DNA from: Streptomyces virginiae
Lineage (GTDB): Bacteria; Actinomycetota; Actinomycetes; Streptomycetales; Streptomycetaceae
Assembly: GCF_000720455.1 (NCBI RefSeq)
Contig: NZ_JOAK01000001.1
Coordinates: forward strand, 62,001 to 126,000
DNA length: 64,000 nt
Reading direction: 5' to 3'
The stretch's first letter is position 1. Every line of letters begins with the position of its first letter. Shown piece by piece: positions 41,580 through 50,771 of the stretch. The position numbers were made by a program, and so were the translations under genes. The notes beneath the pieces were generated by a model, which ran no database searches, was not told the DNA's origin, and saw only the letters and a program-made list of their open reading frames with translations.

Positions 41580-41975
41580 GAGCGCTCGTTCCTTTCCGTT
41601 GAACGCCGAGGGCCACATCACACCATGTAACCGGAGACTCACCACACGTACAGGTTTCGCGTCACTGTCCGCCAGAGGCAGGTACACACGGTTCGTGCAG
41701 TTTCTTACGGGTCCATCAAACGTCCGGCGGGGATGGAGCGCGACCCGCGCCGACCGCCGAGACCGGCTGCCGCCACTAAGGACGACGACCCGCGACCGAG
41801 TGGTTCCCGGTACGCCAACTGACCTCAGCCACCACCGAGTACGTACCCGACCCCCCTACGGAGCTCGTCCAGTCGACCTCAAAAACCGACTGCTTCCAGC
41901 TTTTTCCGGCCAAGTTCTAGCCTTGGCCCGACAGTGAGTTGCCGCCTCACGGACACCAGGATTCCCACCTGGGCA
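41580..41975. other. 396-bp divergent intergenic region
   Basis: Lies between the prim-pol and PP2C-like starts. Contains an AT-rich section near 41700-41720 and 41880-41930 (AAAAACCGACTGCTTCCAGC, TTTTTCCGG), probably two divergent promoters. No gene, repeat or RNA structure recognised. Confidence 0.5.
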
Positions 41976-43529
41976 ATGCTGGACATGCATCCATGTGTGC
42001 GTGTAGATGTGGATTCCTTGATGGCGGCGCAGCACGATCTGGGGGTTTGCGATGCTATTTGGCGAATCGCACCAGGTGGAAAGGCGGACGCCATGAGCGC
42101 CCCGCATCTGCCGAAAGTGGCTGGAATCGATCCAGCAGTCACCGCGTCACCGCACACTGCGGCGCCCGCGCCCGCCCGGACCACCCCGGCGCCGGCCCCC
42201 GCGCCGGCCGCGGGCAGTCTCATCCAGGACCGCCTGGCGGGCATGGTCTCGGACCTCACCACCCTGCACGAGCTCACCGAGCGCCTCGCCCGCGCAGGCG
42301 ACCTCGACACCTCCCTGCACGAGTTCCTGCGCGCCGGGGCCGCACTCGTCGGCGCCCGCCGCGGCCTGATCGTCCTGGAGCCCTCCGACGGGCTCGGCCC
42401 CACCACCACGATCGGCCTCGGCCTCGGCCACGCCGAACTGGGCCACATCGAGACCGTGCCGCGCAGCGCGACCCCCTACGGGCGGATCCTCGACGGACTG
42501 CCCGACGCCCAGGGCGGCTCCGACTTCCTCCCCGAGTCGGACGCGCCCCCCGGCACCGGCGGGTTCGCAGCCCCGGTGGACCCCCGCCACCGCGAAGTCG
42601 CCGCCCGCCTGGGCTACGCCGCCAGCTACGCGCTCCCGCTGACCGCCGAGGCCACCGGCCGGCTCGGGGCCGCCGTATGGCTCTACGACGAGCAGGCCGA
42701 ACCGAACGACCGCCAGCGCGACCTGGCCGGGCTGTACGTGCGGCACGCCGCCGAGCACCTGGCGCGGATGCTGGAGGTGGAACGATCCCGCACCCGCCTG
42801 GCCACCGTCGCGGAGGAGCTGCTGCCCAGCCGCCTCCCCCGGATCCCCGGGGTCCAGCTCGCGGCCCGCCACCACACGGGACCGCGCGGCGGAGGCGACT
42901 GGTACGACGCGCTGCCCCTGCCCGAAGGCGCCCTGGGACTGGCCGTGGGATCCGTCACCGGCTCCGGCCCGAGCGCCGTCGCCGCCATGGGACGGCTGCG
43001 CGCGTCACTGCGCGCCTACGCCGTCATGGAGGGCGAGGACCCTGTGGCCGTCCTGTCCGACCTGGAACTGCTGCTGCGGCTGACCGAACCCGCCCGCTGC
43101 GCCACCGCGCTCTTCGCCTACTGCGAGCCCGCCGGAGGACCTCAGGCCGACGGCCGGGGCAGCAAGATCATCCTCGCGGGGGCCGGACACACCCCGCCGC
43201 TCCTGATCGGCGAGCACCGCACCGAGTACGTGGAGACCTCGCTCTCCGCCCCCCTGGGCATGCTGTCCTGCTGGGAGGCGCCGAGCATGGAGATCGAACC
43301 CGTTCCCGGAGAAACGGTGCTGCTGTACACCGACGGGCTGCTGCGCCACACCGGCGACCCGATGGACCGGGCCTACGCGCGGCTGCACGCGGCAGCCGCG
43401 GGCGTGCCCCGCGCCGCCCGGGAGGACCCGGCGGCCCTGTGCGACCACATCCTGCGGACCGTGCTGCCCGACGGGGGGCCCTCCGACGCCCCTGAGGACA
43501 TCGTGCTGCTCGCAGCCCGCTTCGAGTGA
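41976..43529 (+). CDS. GAF/PP2C (SpoIIE-like) phosphatase-type protein with altered metal motif
   Basis: A 517-residue cytosolic protein. A Pro/Ala-rich N-terminus is followed by a GAF-like sensor (about 85-265; DLDTSLHEFLRAGAALVGARRGLIVLEP) and a PP2C SpoIIE domain (about 285-517). It keeps GGGDWYDALPLPEG, LLLYTDGLLRHTG and DAPEDIVLLAARF, but the usual GDV.GHG block reads GSVTGSG (about 325-331), replacing the metal Asp with Ser. Phosphatase activity is therefore uncertain. Such proteins normally dephosphorylate anti-anti-sigma factors. ATG at 41976 was chosen since MLDMxxxVRVDV resembles the N-terminus I recall for Streptomyces orthologues; the MSAPHLPK Met at about residue 40 is the alternative. 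Confidence 0.87.
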   Translation: MLDMHPCVRVDVDSLMAAQHDLGVCDAIWRIAPGGKADAMSAPHLPKVAGIDPAVTASPHTAAPAPARTTPAPAPAPAAGSLIQDRLAGMVSDLTTLHELTERLARAGDLDTSLHEFLRAGAALVGARRGLIVLEPSDGLGPTTTIGLGLGHAELGHIETVPRSATPYGRILDGLPDAQGGSDFLPESDAPPGTGGFAAPVDPRHREVAARLGYAASYALPLTAEATGRLGAAVWLYDEQAEPNDRQRDLAGLYVRHAAEHLARMLEVERSRTRLATVAEELLPSRLPRIPGVQLAARHHTGPRGGGDWYDALPLPEGALGLAVGSVTGSGPSAVAAMGRLRASLRAYAVMEGEDPVAVLSDLELLLRLTEPARCATALFAYCEPAGGPQADGRGSKIILAGAGHTPPLLIGEHRTEYVETSLSAPLGMLSCWEAPSMEIEPVPGETVLLYTDGLLRHTGDPMDRAYARLHAAAAGVPRAAREDPAALCDHILRTVLPDGGPSDAPEDIVLLAARFE

Positions 43530-43647
43530 TCCGCCGCGGGTCCCGGACCGTGACAACCCGCACGATCCGGACCACGCCTTCCCCGTACACGCATACGATG
43601 GATGAGGTCCACACCCAGGTCCGTACCGTCGTAGCTGAGGAGAAGAC

Positions 43648-45114
43648 GTGGCTGACGAGCTCACCCCGGAGACCCCGGAAGAAGAGCAGCCCAAGAAGAC
43701 GCACAAGCAGCGCAAGAACGGTCTGTACCCGGGCGTCAGCGACGAACTCGCCGAGAACATGCGCACCGGCTGGGCGGACACCGAGCTGCACGGCCTGGAG
43801 CCGATCGCGCAGGCCGCGCACACCGCCGCCCGGCGTGCCGCGCTGTCCGAGCGCTTCCCCGGTGAGCGCCTGGTCGTCCCCGCGGGCCGGCTGAAGACCC
43901 GCTCGAACGACACCGAGTACCCCTTCCGCGCCTCGACGGAGTACGCGTACCTCACCGGCGACCAGACCGAGAACGGCGTGCTGGTCCTGGAGCCGTCCGG
44001 GCCTGCCGGGCACACCGCGACCATCTACCTGCTGCCGCGCTCCGACCGGGAGAACGGCGAGTTCTGGCTGTCCGGCCAGGGCGAGCTGTGGGTCGGCCGC
44101 CGCCACTCCCTCACCGAGGCCGAGCAGCTCCTGGGCATCCCCGCGAAGGACGTCCGCGAACTCGCCGAGGCCCTCACCGAGGCCGAGGGCCCGGTGCGCA
44201 ACGTGCGCGGCCACGACTCGGTGATCGAGTCGGCCCTCACCGACAAGGTGACCAAGGAGCGCGACGAGGAGCTGCGCGTCTACCTCTCCGAGGCCCGCGC
44301 CGTGAAGGACGAGTTCGAGATCGGCGAGCTGCAGAAGGCCGTCGACTCCACCGTCCGCGGTTTCGAGGACGTCGTGAAGGTCCTCGACAAGGCCGAGGCC
44401 ACGTCCGAGCGCTACATCGAGGGCACCTTCTTCCTGCGCGCCCGCGTCGAGGGCAACGACGTCGGCTACGGCTCGATCTGCGCCGCCGGCTCGCACGCCT
44501 GCACCCTGCACTGGGTCCGCAACGACGGTGACGTCCGCTCCGGTGACCTGCTGCTGCTCGACGCCGGTGTGGAGACCCACTCCCTCTACACCGCCGACGT
44601 CACGCGCACGCTGCCGATCAGCGGCACGTACACCGACATCCAGCGCAAGATCTACGACGCGGTCTACGAGTCCCAGGAAGCCGGCATCGCCGCGGTGAAG
44701 CCGGGTGCGAAGTTCCGCGACTTCCACGACGCCTCCCAGCACGTGCTGGCCGAGAAGCTCGTCGAATGGGGTCTGCTGGAGGGCCCGGTCGAGCGCGTCC
44801 TGGAGCTCGGCCTGCAGCGCCGCTGGACCCTGCACGGCACCGGCCACATGCTCGGCATGGACGTCCACGACTGCGCCGCCGCGCGCACCGAGGCCTACGT
44901 GGAGGGGACGCTGGAGCCTGGCATGTGCCTCACCGTCGAGCCGGGCCTCTACTTCCAGGCCGACGACCTGACCGTGCCCGAGGAGTACCGGGGCATCGGC
45001 GTCCGGATCGAGGACGACATCCTCGTCACCGAGGACGGCAACCGGAACCTGTCGGCCGGGCTGCCCCGCACCTCGACCGACGTCGAGGCGTGGATGGCGC
45101 GCCTGAAGGGCTGA
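43648..45114 (+). CDS. pepP: Xaa-Pro aminopeptidase (aminopeptidase P, M24B)
   Basis: A 488-residue di-manganese peptidase that removes N-terminal residues next to proline. N-terminal creatinase-like domain about 60-240, catalytic pita-bread domain 245-475. Metal ligands: Asp in LLLLDAGVETHSLYTADVTRT (two Asp), His in LHGTGHMLGMDVHD, Glu in LTVEPGLYF and Glu in GVRIEDDILVT. GTG start after TGAGGAGAAG. The first 25 residues are a Lys/Glu-rich extension common in Streptomyces PepP. Own transcript, followed by a bidirectional terminator. Confidence 0.95.
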   Translation: MADELTPETPEEEQPKKTHKQRKNGLYPGVSDELAENMRTGWADTELHGLEPIAQAAHTAARRAALSERFPGERLVVPAGRLKTRSNDTEYPFRASTEYAYLTGDQTENGVLVLEPSGPAGHTATIYLLPRSDRENGEFWLSGQGELWVGRRHSLTEAEQLLGIPAKDVRELAEALTEAEGPVRNVRGHDSVIESALTDKVTKERDEELRVYLSEARAVKDEFEIGELQKAVDSTVRGFEDVVKVLDKAEATSERYIEGTFFLRARVEGNDVGYGSICAAGSHACTLHWVRNDGDVRSGDLLLLDAGVETHSLYTADVTRTLPISGTYTDIQRKIYDAVYESQEAGIAAVKPGAKFRDFHDASQHVLAEKLVEWGLLEGPVERVLELGLQRRWTLHGTGHMLGMDVHDCAAARTEAYVEGTLEPGMCLTVEPGLYFQADDLTVPEEYRGIGVRIEDDILVTEDGNRNLSAGLPRTSTDVEAWMARLKG

Positions 45115-45148
45115 CGTCCCGAGGACCGGCGTCCGCGCCGGAGCGTGT

Positions 45149-45184
45149 CGGTGGGCGGGATCCCGTACGGGGTCCCGCCCACCG
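45149..45184. terminator. Bidirectional terminator between pepP and the ATPase gene
   Basis: Sixteen-bp stem CGGTGGGCGGGATCCC / GGGGTCCCGCCCACCG (one wobble pair) with a GTAC loop between convergent genes. Confidence 0.85.
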
Positions 45185-45189
45185 GCGTA

Positions 45190-45633
45190 CTACGACACCT
45201 TCAGCAGCGCGTCGTCGCGCCACTTCAGCATCTTGTCGAAGCTCACCACGGCGCCGCGGCCCGGCCGGTTGCGGAACCGGACGTGGTCGGAGAGCTCGGC
45301 GATCAGGTGCAGGCCCCGGCCGTGCTCGGCCAGGGCGGGTCTGCGGCGGGCCACCGTGGCGGGCGGGAACCCCGGACCGGAGTCGGTCACCTCGATACGG
45401 CAGCAGTCCCCGTCCAGATAGGCCGTGACGTGGTACGCCTCGGTCTCGTCCGGGATGTCACCGCCCCCGCCGTGCTCCACCGCGTTCGCACAGGCCTCGC
45501 TCAGCGCCACCGAGAGATCGAAGGAGATGTCCGGGTCCACCCCCGCGGTCTCCATCGTCCCCAGCAGCAGTCGCCTGGCGAGCGACACGCTCGCGGCTTC
45601 GCGCCTCAAGTGGAGAGACCACCAGATGCTCAT
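45190..45633 (-). CDS. RsbW-like ATP-binding protein
   Basis: A 147-residue GHKL-fold protein, single HATPase_c_2 domain: SVSLARRLLLGTMETAGVDPDISFDLSVALSEACANAVEHGGGG (N box), IEVTDSGPGFPP (G1) and EHGRGLHLIAELSDHVRFR (G2), all intact. Closer to true RsbW/BldG-partner kinases than the copy at 38.1 kb, since the N-box Glu/Asn and the G boxes are canonical. ATG at 45633 chosen; longer frame upstream is low-complexity. It may be the anti-sigma partner of a SigB-type sigma such as the one at 14-856 (inference). Divergent from the copper operon. Confidence 0.9.
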   Translation of the reverse strand: MSIWWSLHLRREAASVSLARRLLLGTMETAGVDPDISFDLSVALSEACANAVEHGGGGDIPDETEAYHVTAYLDGDCCRIEVTDSGPGFPPATVARRRPALAEHGRGLHLIAELSDHVRFRNRPGRGAVVSFDKMLKWRDDALLKVS

Positions 45634-45894
45634 ACGGATACCTATTGCCGCCCGCGAGGGGCCGTAAGCGCCCTTGGGCCGTACCGGGACCCCATTGCGC
45701 CCGTCCGGCGGATGCGGCTCGCCCGGAGGGCGGTGTATGCGGTGGCGTGCGGCCCGGACCACGCCGAGGAGAGGGCCGGACCGCGTCCGCGGCGGGAGCG
45801 GACCTGTGGGGACCGCCTTCGCAGAGCGGGCTCATGCGGACCTTCCGGACCTGCCGTATGGAGGACATCAGCGCAGTGCGATGATGACCCGGCC

Positions 45895-46722
45895 ATGTCT
45901 GACCCCCACGCGACGCACGCCGGAGCCGGCCTCCGGCTCATCCGGGCCGCGGTGTTCACCGCGGTCTGCGTCGTGCTGTCCGCGGCCGGGCACGCCCTGG
46001 CGTCCTGCGCCACCGTGCCCTGGTGGTCCCTGTGCATCGGCTTCCTCGCCGTCTTCGCGGTCGCGGCCCCGCTCGCGGGACGCCGCCGGACACTGCCCGG
46101 CATCGCCGCCGGGCTCACCGCCGGGCAGCTCTCCCTGCACGCGCTGTTCGGCCTCGGCCAGCACAGCACAGCGGCGGCGGCTCAGGCACCCGGCGGCGCG
46201 TCCGACGGCTCGCTCGCGGAACTCGCCTCCCGCCTGGTGTGCGGGGGCAACTCCGTCCCGCTGAGCCCGGCCGACGCCCGCCGGATCCTTGAGGCCGCGG
46301 GCCTGGACCCCGCCGCCCTGGCCGCCCAGGCCGGGCAGGTCGCGGAGCAGGGCCACGGGGCGCACGCGCACGCGGCCCGGGCCGTCACCACCGCACCCGA
46401 GACCGGCCTGTTCAGCCCGGCCATGCTGCTCGGGCACCTGCTGGCCGCGCTCGTCGCCGGCTGGCTGCTCGGCCGCGGCGACGCCGCGCTCTTCCGGCTC
46501 GTCGAACTGTCCCGGCTCACCGCCGAGGCCGCCCCGGTACGCCCGCTGCGCGCCGCGCTGGCCTTCGTACGCGCCCTGGGCGCCGGACTCGGCGCGCCCG
46601 CCCGCACCCCGCGGACCGGTCGCCGGACCGAAGCCGACCACGCGGCCCCGACGGGCCGGGAAGCACTCCAGCACACGGTGATCCGCCGCGGGCCGCCCGC
46701 GGCGTTCGCCCTCGCAGCCTGA
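45895..46722 (+). CDS. Membrane protein at the head of the copper operon
   Basis: A 275-residue protein with three or four N-terminal hydrophobic spans (about 14-35, 43-60, 66-85), a soluble middle with one Cys (LVCGGNSVPLSP) and a His-rich stretch (HGAHAHAARAVTT), and another span about 180-200 (MLLGHLLAALVAGWLLGRG). C-terminus is basic. Unknown function, but the position 110 bp before ycnI and the His cluster suggest a role in copper uptake or delivery. ATG at 45895 has no strong ribosome site. Confidence 0.75.
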   Translation: MSDPHATHAGAGLRLIRAAVFTAVCVVLSAAGHALASCATVPWWSLCIGFLAVFAVAAPLAGRRRTLPGIAAGLTAGQLSLHALFGLGQHSTAAAAQAPGGASDGSLAELASRLVCGGNSVPLSPADARRILEAAGLDPAALAAQAGQVAEQGHGAHAHAARAVTTAPETGLFSPAMLLGHLLAALVAGWLLGRGDAALFRLVELSRLTAEAAPVRPLRAALAFVRALGAGLGAPARTPRTGRRTEADHAAPTGREALQHTVIRRGPPAAFALAA

Positions 46723-46832
46723 CGCGGCACCCACCTCCCCGGAACACACATCGGGGGCACCGGTGCCGCGTACTCCGCGCGCGCCCGTGCGCGGAGCGAC
46801 CGCCACCACTGCTTCCGTGGAGTGTTTCTGCC

Positions 46833-47558
46833 ATGAAGACCTCTCGCGTCTCCTTCGCCGCCGCCCTCGCCGCCGGCTCCGTCCTCGTCCTGTCCGGCAC
46901 CGCCTTCGCGCACGTCGGCGTACAGCCGGTCGGCGAAGCCGCCAAGGGCGGGTACGCGACGCTCAACTTCAAGGTCCCCAACGAGCGCGACAACGCCTCG
47001 ACCACTCAGCTCGAGGTCAACTTCCCGGTCGACCAGCCCCTCACGTCCGTCATGCCGCAGGACGTCCCCGGCTGGACCGTGAACGTCGAGAAGACGAAGC
47101 TCGACAAGCCGCTGACCGTGCACGGCAAGCAGGTCAACGAGGTCGTCACCAAGGTGACCTGGTCCGGCGGGAAGATCGGGCCGGGCATGTTCCAGCAGTT
47201 CCCGGTCTCCGTCGGCAAGCTCCCCGAGAACGCCGACCAGATGGTCTTCAAGGCGATCCAGACCTACGACAACAACGAGGTCGTGCGCTGGATCGAAGAG
47301 GCCAAGGAAGGCGCCGCGGAGCCGCAGACCCCGGCACCGGTGCTGAAGCTGACCGCCGCGAAGGGCGACGACCACCACGCCGGCGCCAAGACCGACGAGG
47401 CGAAGAACGCGGAGAAGGACGCCGCCGGGCACGGCCACGACGAGGCCGCGGCCGACCACGGCTCCGACACCACCGCGCGCGCCCTGGGCATCGCCGGCAT
47501 CGTCATCGGACTCGGCGGTGTCGCCTTCGGCGTCGCCTCGCGTCGTCGCTCCGCCTGA
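46833..47558 (+). CDS. ycnI: YcnI-type copper-binding protein (DUF1775)
   Basis: A 241-residue exported copper protein. Signal peptide about 1-28 ends ...GTAFA, giving mature N-terminal His (HVGVQPVGEAAKGGYATLNFKVPNER), the mono-histidine brace ligand of YcnI. The beta domain runs to about 165 (WTVNVEKTKLDKPL, TWSGGKIGPGMFQQFPVSVG, YDNNEVVRWIEEA, with the conserved Trp). A His-rich linker (DDHHAGAK, GHGHDEAAADHG) and a C-terminal membrane anchor follow (about 215-235). Delivers or senses Cu(II) at the outer face. Part of the copper operon. Confidence 0.92.
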   Translation: MKTSRVSFAAALAAGSVLVLSGTAFAHVGVQPVGEAAKGGYATLNFKVPNERDNASTTQLEVNFPVDQPLTSVMPQDVPGWTVNVEKTKLDKPLTVHGKQVNEVVTKVTWSGGKIGPGMFQQFPVSVGKLPENADQMVFKAIQTYDNNEVVRWIEEAKEGAAEPQTPAPVLKLTAAKGDDHHAGAKTDEAKNAEKDAAGHGHDEAAADHGSDTTARALGIAGIVIGLGGVAFGVASRRRSA

Positions 47559-47634
47559 CGTGCCGCGCCCCCGGGCGCTGTCGCTCCGTACATCCCCAGC
47601 ATCCCTACATCCCCGATCCCAGGGACATCTCTCC

Positions 47635-48291
47635 ATGCGCACCACACGTGTGACGGCCGCCGCGCTCCTCGCCGCGGCCGTACTCACCCTGACCGCCTGC
47701 GGCGGCGCTGAACCCGTCAAGAGCAGCGGGGTCACCCAGATCGCCGGCGGCCAGAGCGGCGACAAGGCCGCCACCGTTCTGGACCGCCCGTTCAACAAGC
47801 CGGAACTCGTCCTGACAGACACCACCGGCAAGCCGTGGAACCTCCGCGAGCAGACCAAGGGCAAGCCGACGCTCATCTACTTCGGCTACACCAACTGCCC
47901 CGACGTGTGCCCGCTGACGATGAGCAACATCGCCGTGGCGAAGAAGAACCTCCCCAAGGAGGACCAGGACAACCTCCGGGTCGTCTTCGTCACCACCGAC
48001 CCCGAACGGGACACCTCCGAGTCCCTCGGCGCGTGGCTCAAGGCGCAGGACCCGTCCTTCGTCGGACTCACCGGGGACTTCGCGACCATCCAGGCCGCCG
48101 CCCGGACCCTCGGCATCGGCATCGATCCCGCCAAGAAGGAGGCCGACGGCAGCGTCGTCTCCATGCACGGCGCGCAGGTCATCGCCTTCTCGCCCAAGAC
48201 CGACGAGGGCTACGTCCTCTACGGCGAGGGCACGACCGTCGACGACTACGCCAAGGACCTGCCGAAGCTCATCAAGGGGGAGAACCCGTGA
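47635..48291 (+). CDS. sco: Sco (SCO1/SenC) copper metallochaperone, lipoprotein
   Basis: A 218-residue thioredoxin-fold copper chaperone for cytochrome oxidase CuA assembly. Lipobox LTACG (residues about 19-23) anchors it outside. The copper site is complete: CxxxC in YTNCPDVCPLTM and His in SMHGAQVIAFSP. ATG at 47635 was preferred to the longer frame, which runs into ycnI. Overlaps the PCuAC gene by 4 bp (GTGA). Known in S. lividans to be needed for development under copper limitation (family knowledge). Confidence 0.93.
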   Translation: MRTTRVTAAALLAAAVLTLTACGGAEPVKSSGVTQIAGGQSGDKAATVLDRPFNKPELVLTDTTGKPWNLREQTKGKPTLIYFGYTNCPDVCPLTMSNIAVAKKNLPKEDQDNLRVVFVTTDPERDTSESLGAWLKAQDPSFVGLTGDFATIQAAARTLGIGIDPAKKEADGSVVSMHGAQVIAFSPKTDEGYVLYGEGTTVDDYAKDLPKLIKGENP

Positions 48292-48767
48292 ACACCCGCA
48301 CCACCCGCATCCTCGCCGCCGCCCTCTCCCTGACGGCAGCGCTCGCCATATCCGGCTGCTCCGGCGACAGCGAGCCGAAGATGACCGTCAGCGGCGCCTT
48401 CATGCCGCAGCCGGTGAACGACAAGATGGCCGGTGCCTTCATGGTCATCAGCAACCCCACCGAGACCCCCGACAAGCTCACCGGTGCCACCTCACCGCTC
48501 TCCGACGATCTCCAGATCCACGAGACCAAGGACCAGAAGATGCAGCAGGTCCAGTCGATGGACGTGCCGGCGGACGGCGAGCTCCGGCTGGAGCGCGGCG
48601 GCAACCACATCATGTTCATGGGGCTCAAGAGCACTCCCAAGGTCGGCGACAAGGTCACCGTCGAGCTCCGCTTCGAGAAGGCCGGCTCCGTCAAGGTCGA
48701 GCTGGACGTGAAGGACCGCACGTACAACGCGCAGGCCCCGACATCCACGGCCCACAGCGGCCACTGA
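48288..48767 (+). CDS. ecuC: PCuAC copper chaperone (ECuC-like lipoprotein)
   Basis: A 159-residue extracellular copper carrier. Lipobox ISGCSG at about 21-26. The Cu(I)-binding residues of the PCuAC fold are present: His in DDLQIHETKDQKM, Met in QSMDVPADGE, and the H-x-M in GGNHIMFMGLK. It hands Cu(I) to Sco. GTG start overlapping the sco stop, so strictly coupled. The C-terminus has a short His tail (STAHSGH). Confidence 0.92.
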   Translation: MNTRTTRILAAALSLTAALAISGCSGDSEPKMTVSGAFMPQPVNDKMAGAFMVISNPTETPDKLTGATSPLSDDLQIHETKDQKMQQVQSMDVPADGELRLERGGNHIMFMGLKSTPKVGDKVTVELRFEKAGSVKVELDVKDRTYNAQAPTSTAHSGH

Positions 48768-48789
48768 CGGACCGAGGACCGACAACGCC

Positions 48790-50766
48790 ATGACGGCCAC
48801 CGCCCCCGCCCCCTCCACGGCCCGCGCCCGTGCCACGGCATTGCTGCCGCGGCTCGCGCTGGTCCTCGCAGCCCTGTTGGCGACCCTGTTCACCGCGGCC
48901 GCACCGGCCACGGCGCACGCCGCACTCACCGCGAGCGACCCCACGGACGGGGCGGTGGTCGCCACGGCACCCGCCCAGGTCACCCTCTCCTTCTCGGAGC
49001 AGGTCGCCATGGGCGACGACTCCATCCGCGTCCTCGACCCCCAGGGCAGGCGGGTGGACACCGGTGAGCTGCGCGACATGTGCAGCGGCAACACCGTCCG
49101 CTACGGCACCGCCCTGCACTCCGGCCTGCCCAACGGCACCTACACCGTCGCCTGGCAGGCCGTCTCCGCCGACAGCCACCCGATCTCCGGCGCGTTCACC
49201 TTCTCCATCGGCGCGCCCTCGGCCACCGAGGTCTCCCTCCCCACCACGACGGCGGGCGGCGGACCCGTCGGGATGGCCTACGGCATCGCCCGCTACGCCG
49301 CCTACGCCGGCTTCACCGTCCTGGTCGGCGGCGCGGCGTTCATCCTGCTGTGCTGGCACCGGGGCGCCGCCGAGCGGCCGCTCCAGAAGCTGGTCGTGCG
49401 GGCCTGGGTCACCCTGACCGCCGCCACCCTCGCGATGCTGGTGCTCCGGACTCCGTACACGGGGTCCGGACGGTTCGCCGACGCCTTCGACCTGGACGGG
49501 CTCAGGGCGGTCCTGGAGACCAAGACGGGGGCGTCGCTGGTGTCCCGGCTGCTCCTGCTGGGCGCGGCCGCCCTCTTCGTCGCGGTGCTCTTCGGGGTGT
49601 ACGCACGCCATGTGCAGGACGCCACGAGCGAGGAAGAGGACAGGGACACCGGCGACCTCACCTTCGGCCTGGCCATCGGCGGCGCCGTGGTCGCCGGCGG
49701 CATCGCGGCCACCTGGGCCCTCTCCGAGCACGCGTCCACCGGTATCCAGCCCGGCCTCGCCATGCCCGCCGACATCCTGCACCTGCTGGCCGTCGCCACC
49801 TGGCTCGGCGGACTCTCCGCGCTGCTCGTCGCCCTGCACAAGGTCCCCGGGATCGAGCGCTCGGCGGTCCGGCGGTTCTCCGGGGTCGCCTTCGTCAGCG
49901 TGGTCGTGCTGGCCGTCACCGGCGTCTACCAGGCCTGGCGTCAGACCGGCAGCTGGTCCGCCCTCAACGGAACCGAGTACGGGCGGCTGCTGCTCCTCAA
50001 GGTCGCCCTGGTCGCCGTCCTCCTCGGCGTCGCCTACATGTCCCGCAAGTGGACCGCCCGGCTCGCGGAGGCTCCGGCGGCCGGCGAAGGGGCGGCCTCG
50101 GAGGCGGGTGGGCAGGAGGTCGCGGCCGACGATGTTTCACGTGAAACATCGCCCGTCGCCGCGACGGTCACCGTCCCGGCCGACGCCGCCGACCCCAAGC
50201 GAGCCGCACAGCTCGCCCGGCAGCGTGCCGCCCTGGAGAACGCACGCGAGAAGCGGGTGCGTGACGCGGACCCGGACCGCGCCGGCCTGCGCCGCTCGGT
50301 CCTCGCGGAGGCGGCGATCGCCGTGGTCCTGCTCGTCGTGACCACGGTCCTCACGAGCACCGAGCCGGGGCGCACGGTCGAGCAGGAGGCGGCCCGCGGC
50401 TCCAGTGCCACCGCGGTCCCCGACCGCGCAGTGAAGATCACCCTGCCCTTCGACACCGGCGGCCAGAACGGCAAGGGGTCGGTCCGGCTGGAGCTCGATC
50501 CGGGCCGGGTCGGCGCCAACACCCTGCACCTCTGGGCGGACACCGGCGACGGGCAGCCCTTCGACCTCCCCGAGATCAAGGTCGCCTTCACCCTGCCGGC
50601 CAAGGACATCGGCCCCCTCCCGGTCCTGCCCGACCATGCCTCCCCCGGGCACTGGACCGCATCCGGCGTCCAACTGCCGCTCGCCGGCGAGTGGCGCATC
50701 GACGTGACCGTCCGTACGTCCGACATCGACCAGACCACCGTCCAGAAGACCGTGAAGATCGGCTGA
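48790..50766 (+). CDS. copCD: CopC-CopD fusion copper import protein
   Basis: A 658-residue fusion. Signal peptide about 1-42, mature N-terminus HAALTASDP supplies the CopC His brace; the CopC domain ends near DSHPISGAFTFSIG (about 150), which carries the Asp/His Cu(II) ligands. CopD follows with about eight spans (residues ~165-450). The extracellular C-terminal domain (about 545-655; a YtkA-like beta fold, TLHLWADTGDGQPFDL) is typical of actinobacterial copies. A parS site is read as VSRET near residue 450, in the loop between the last CopD span and the next helix. Copper import partner of Sco/ECuC. Confidence 0.92.
   Translation: MTATAPAPSTARARATALLPRLALVLAALLATLFTAAAPATAHAALTASDPTDGAVVATAPAQVTLSFSEQVAMGDDSIRVLDPQGRRVDTGELRDMCSGNTVRYGTALHSGLPNGTYTVAWQAVSADSHPISGAFTFSIGAPSATEVSLPTTTAGGGPVGMAYGIARYAAYAGFTVLVGGAAFILLCWHRGAAERPLQKLVVRAWVTLTAATLAMLVLRTPYTGSGRFADAFDLDGLRAVLETKTGASLVSRLLLLGAAALFVAVLFGVYARHVQDATSEEEDRDTGDLTFGLAIGGAVVAGGIAATWALSEHASTGIQPGLAMPADILHLLAVATWLGGLSALLVALHKVPGIERSAVRRFSGVAFVSVVVLAVTGVYQAWRQTGSWSALNGTEYGRLLLLKVALVAVLLGVAYMSRKWTARLAEAPAAGEGAASEAGGQEVAADDVSRETSPVAATVTVPADAADPKRAAQLARQRAALENAREKRVRDADPDRAGLRRSVLAEAAIAVVLLVVTTVLTSTEPGRTVEQEAARGSSATAVPDRAVKITLPFDTGGQNGKGSVRLELDPGRVGANTLHLWADTGDGQPFDLPEIKVAFTLPAKDIGPLPVLPDHASPGHWTASGVQLPLAGEWRIDVTVRTSDIDQTTVQKTVKIG
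50134..50147. promoter_or_regulatory. parS site inside copCD
   Basis: Perfect GTTTCACGTGAAAC (ATGTTTCACGTGAAACAT in full), in frame as DDVSRETSPV in a cytosolic loop of CopD. Confidence 0.95.
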
Positions 50767-50771
50767 CCAGC

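Noticed and set aside
41578..41937. A 119-codon + strand frame between the prim-pol and PP2C-like genes
   Set aside because: Composition is not protein-like, and the area is needed for divergent promoters.
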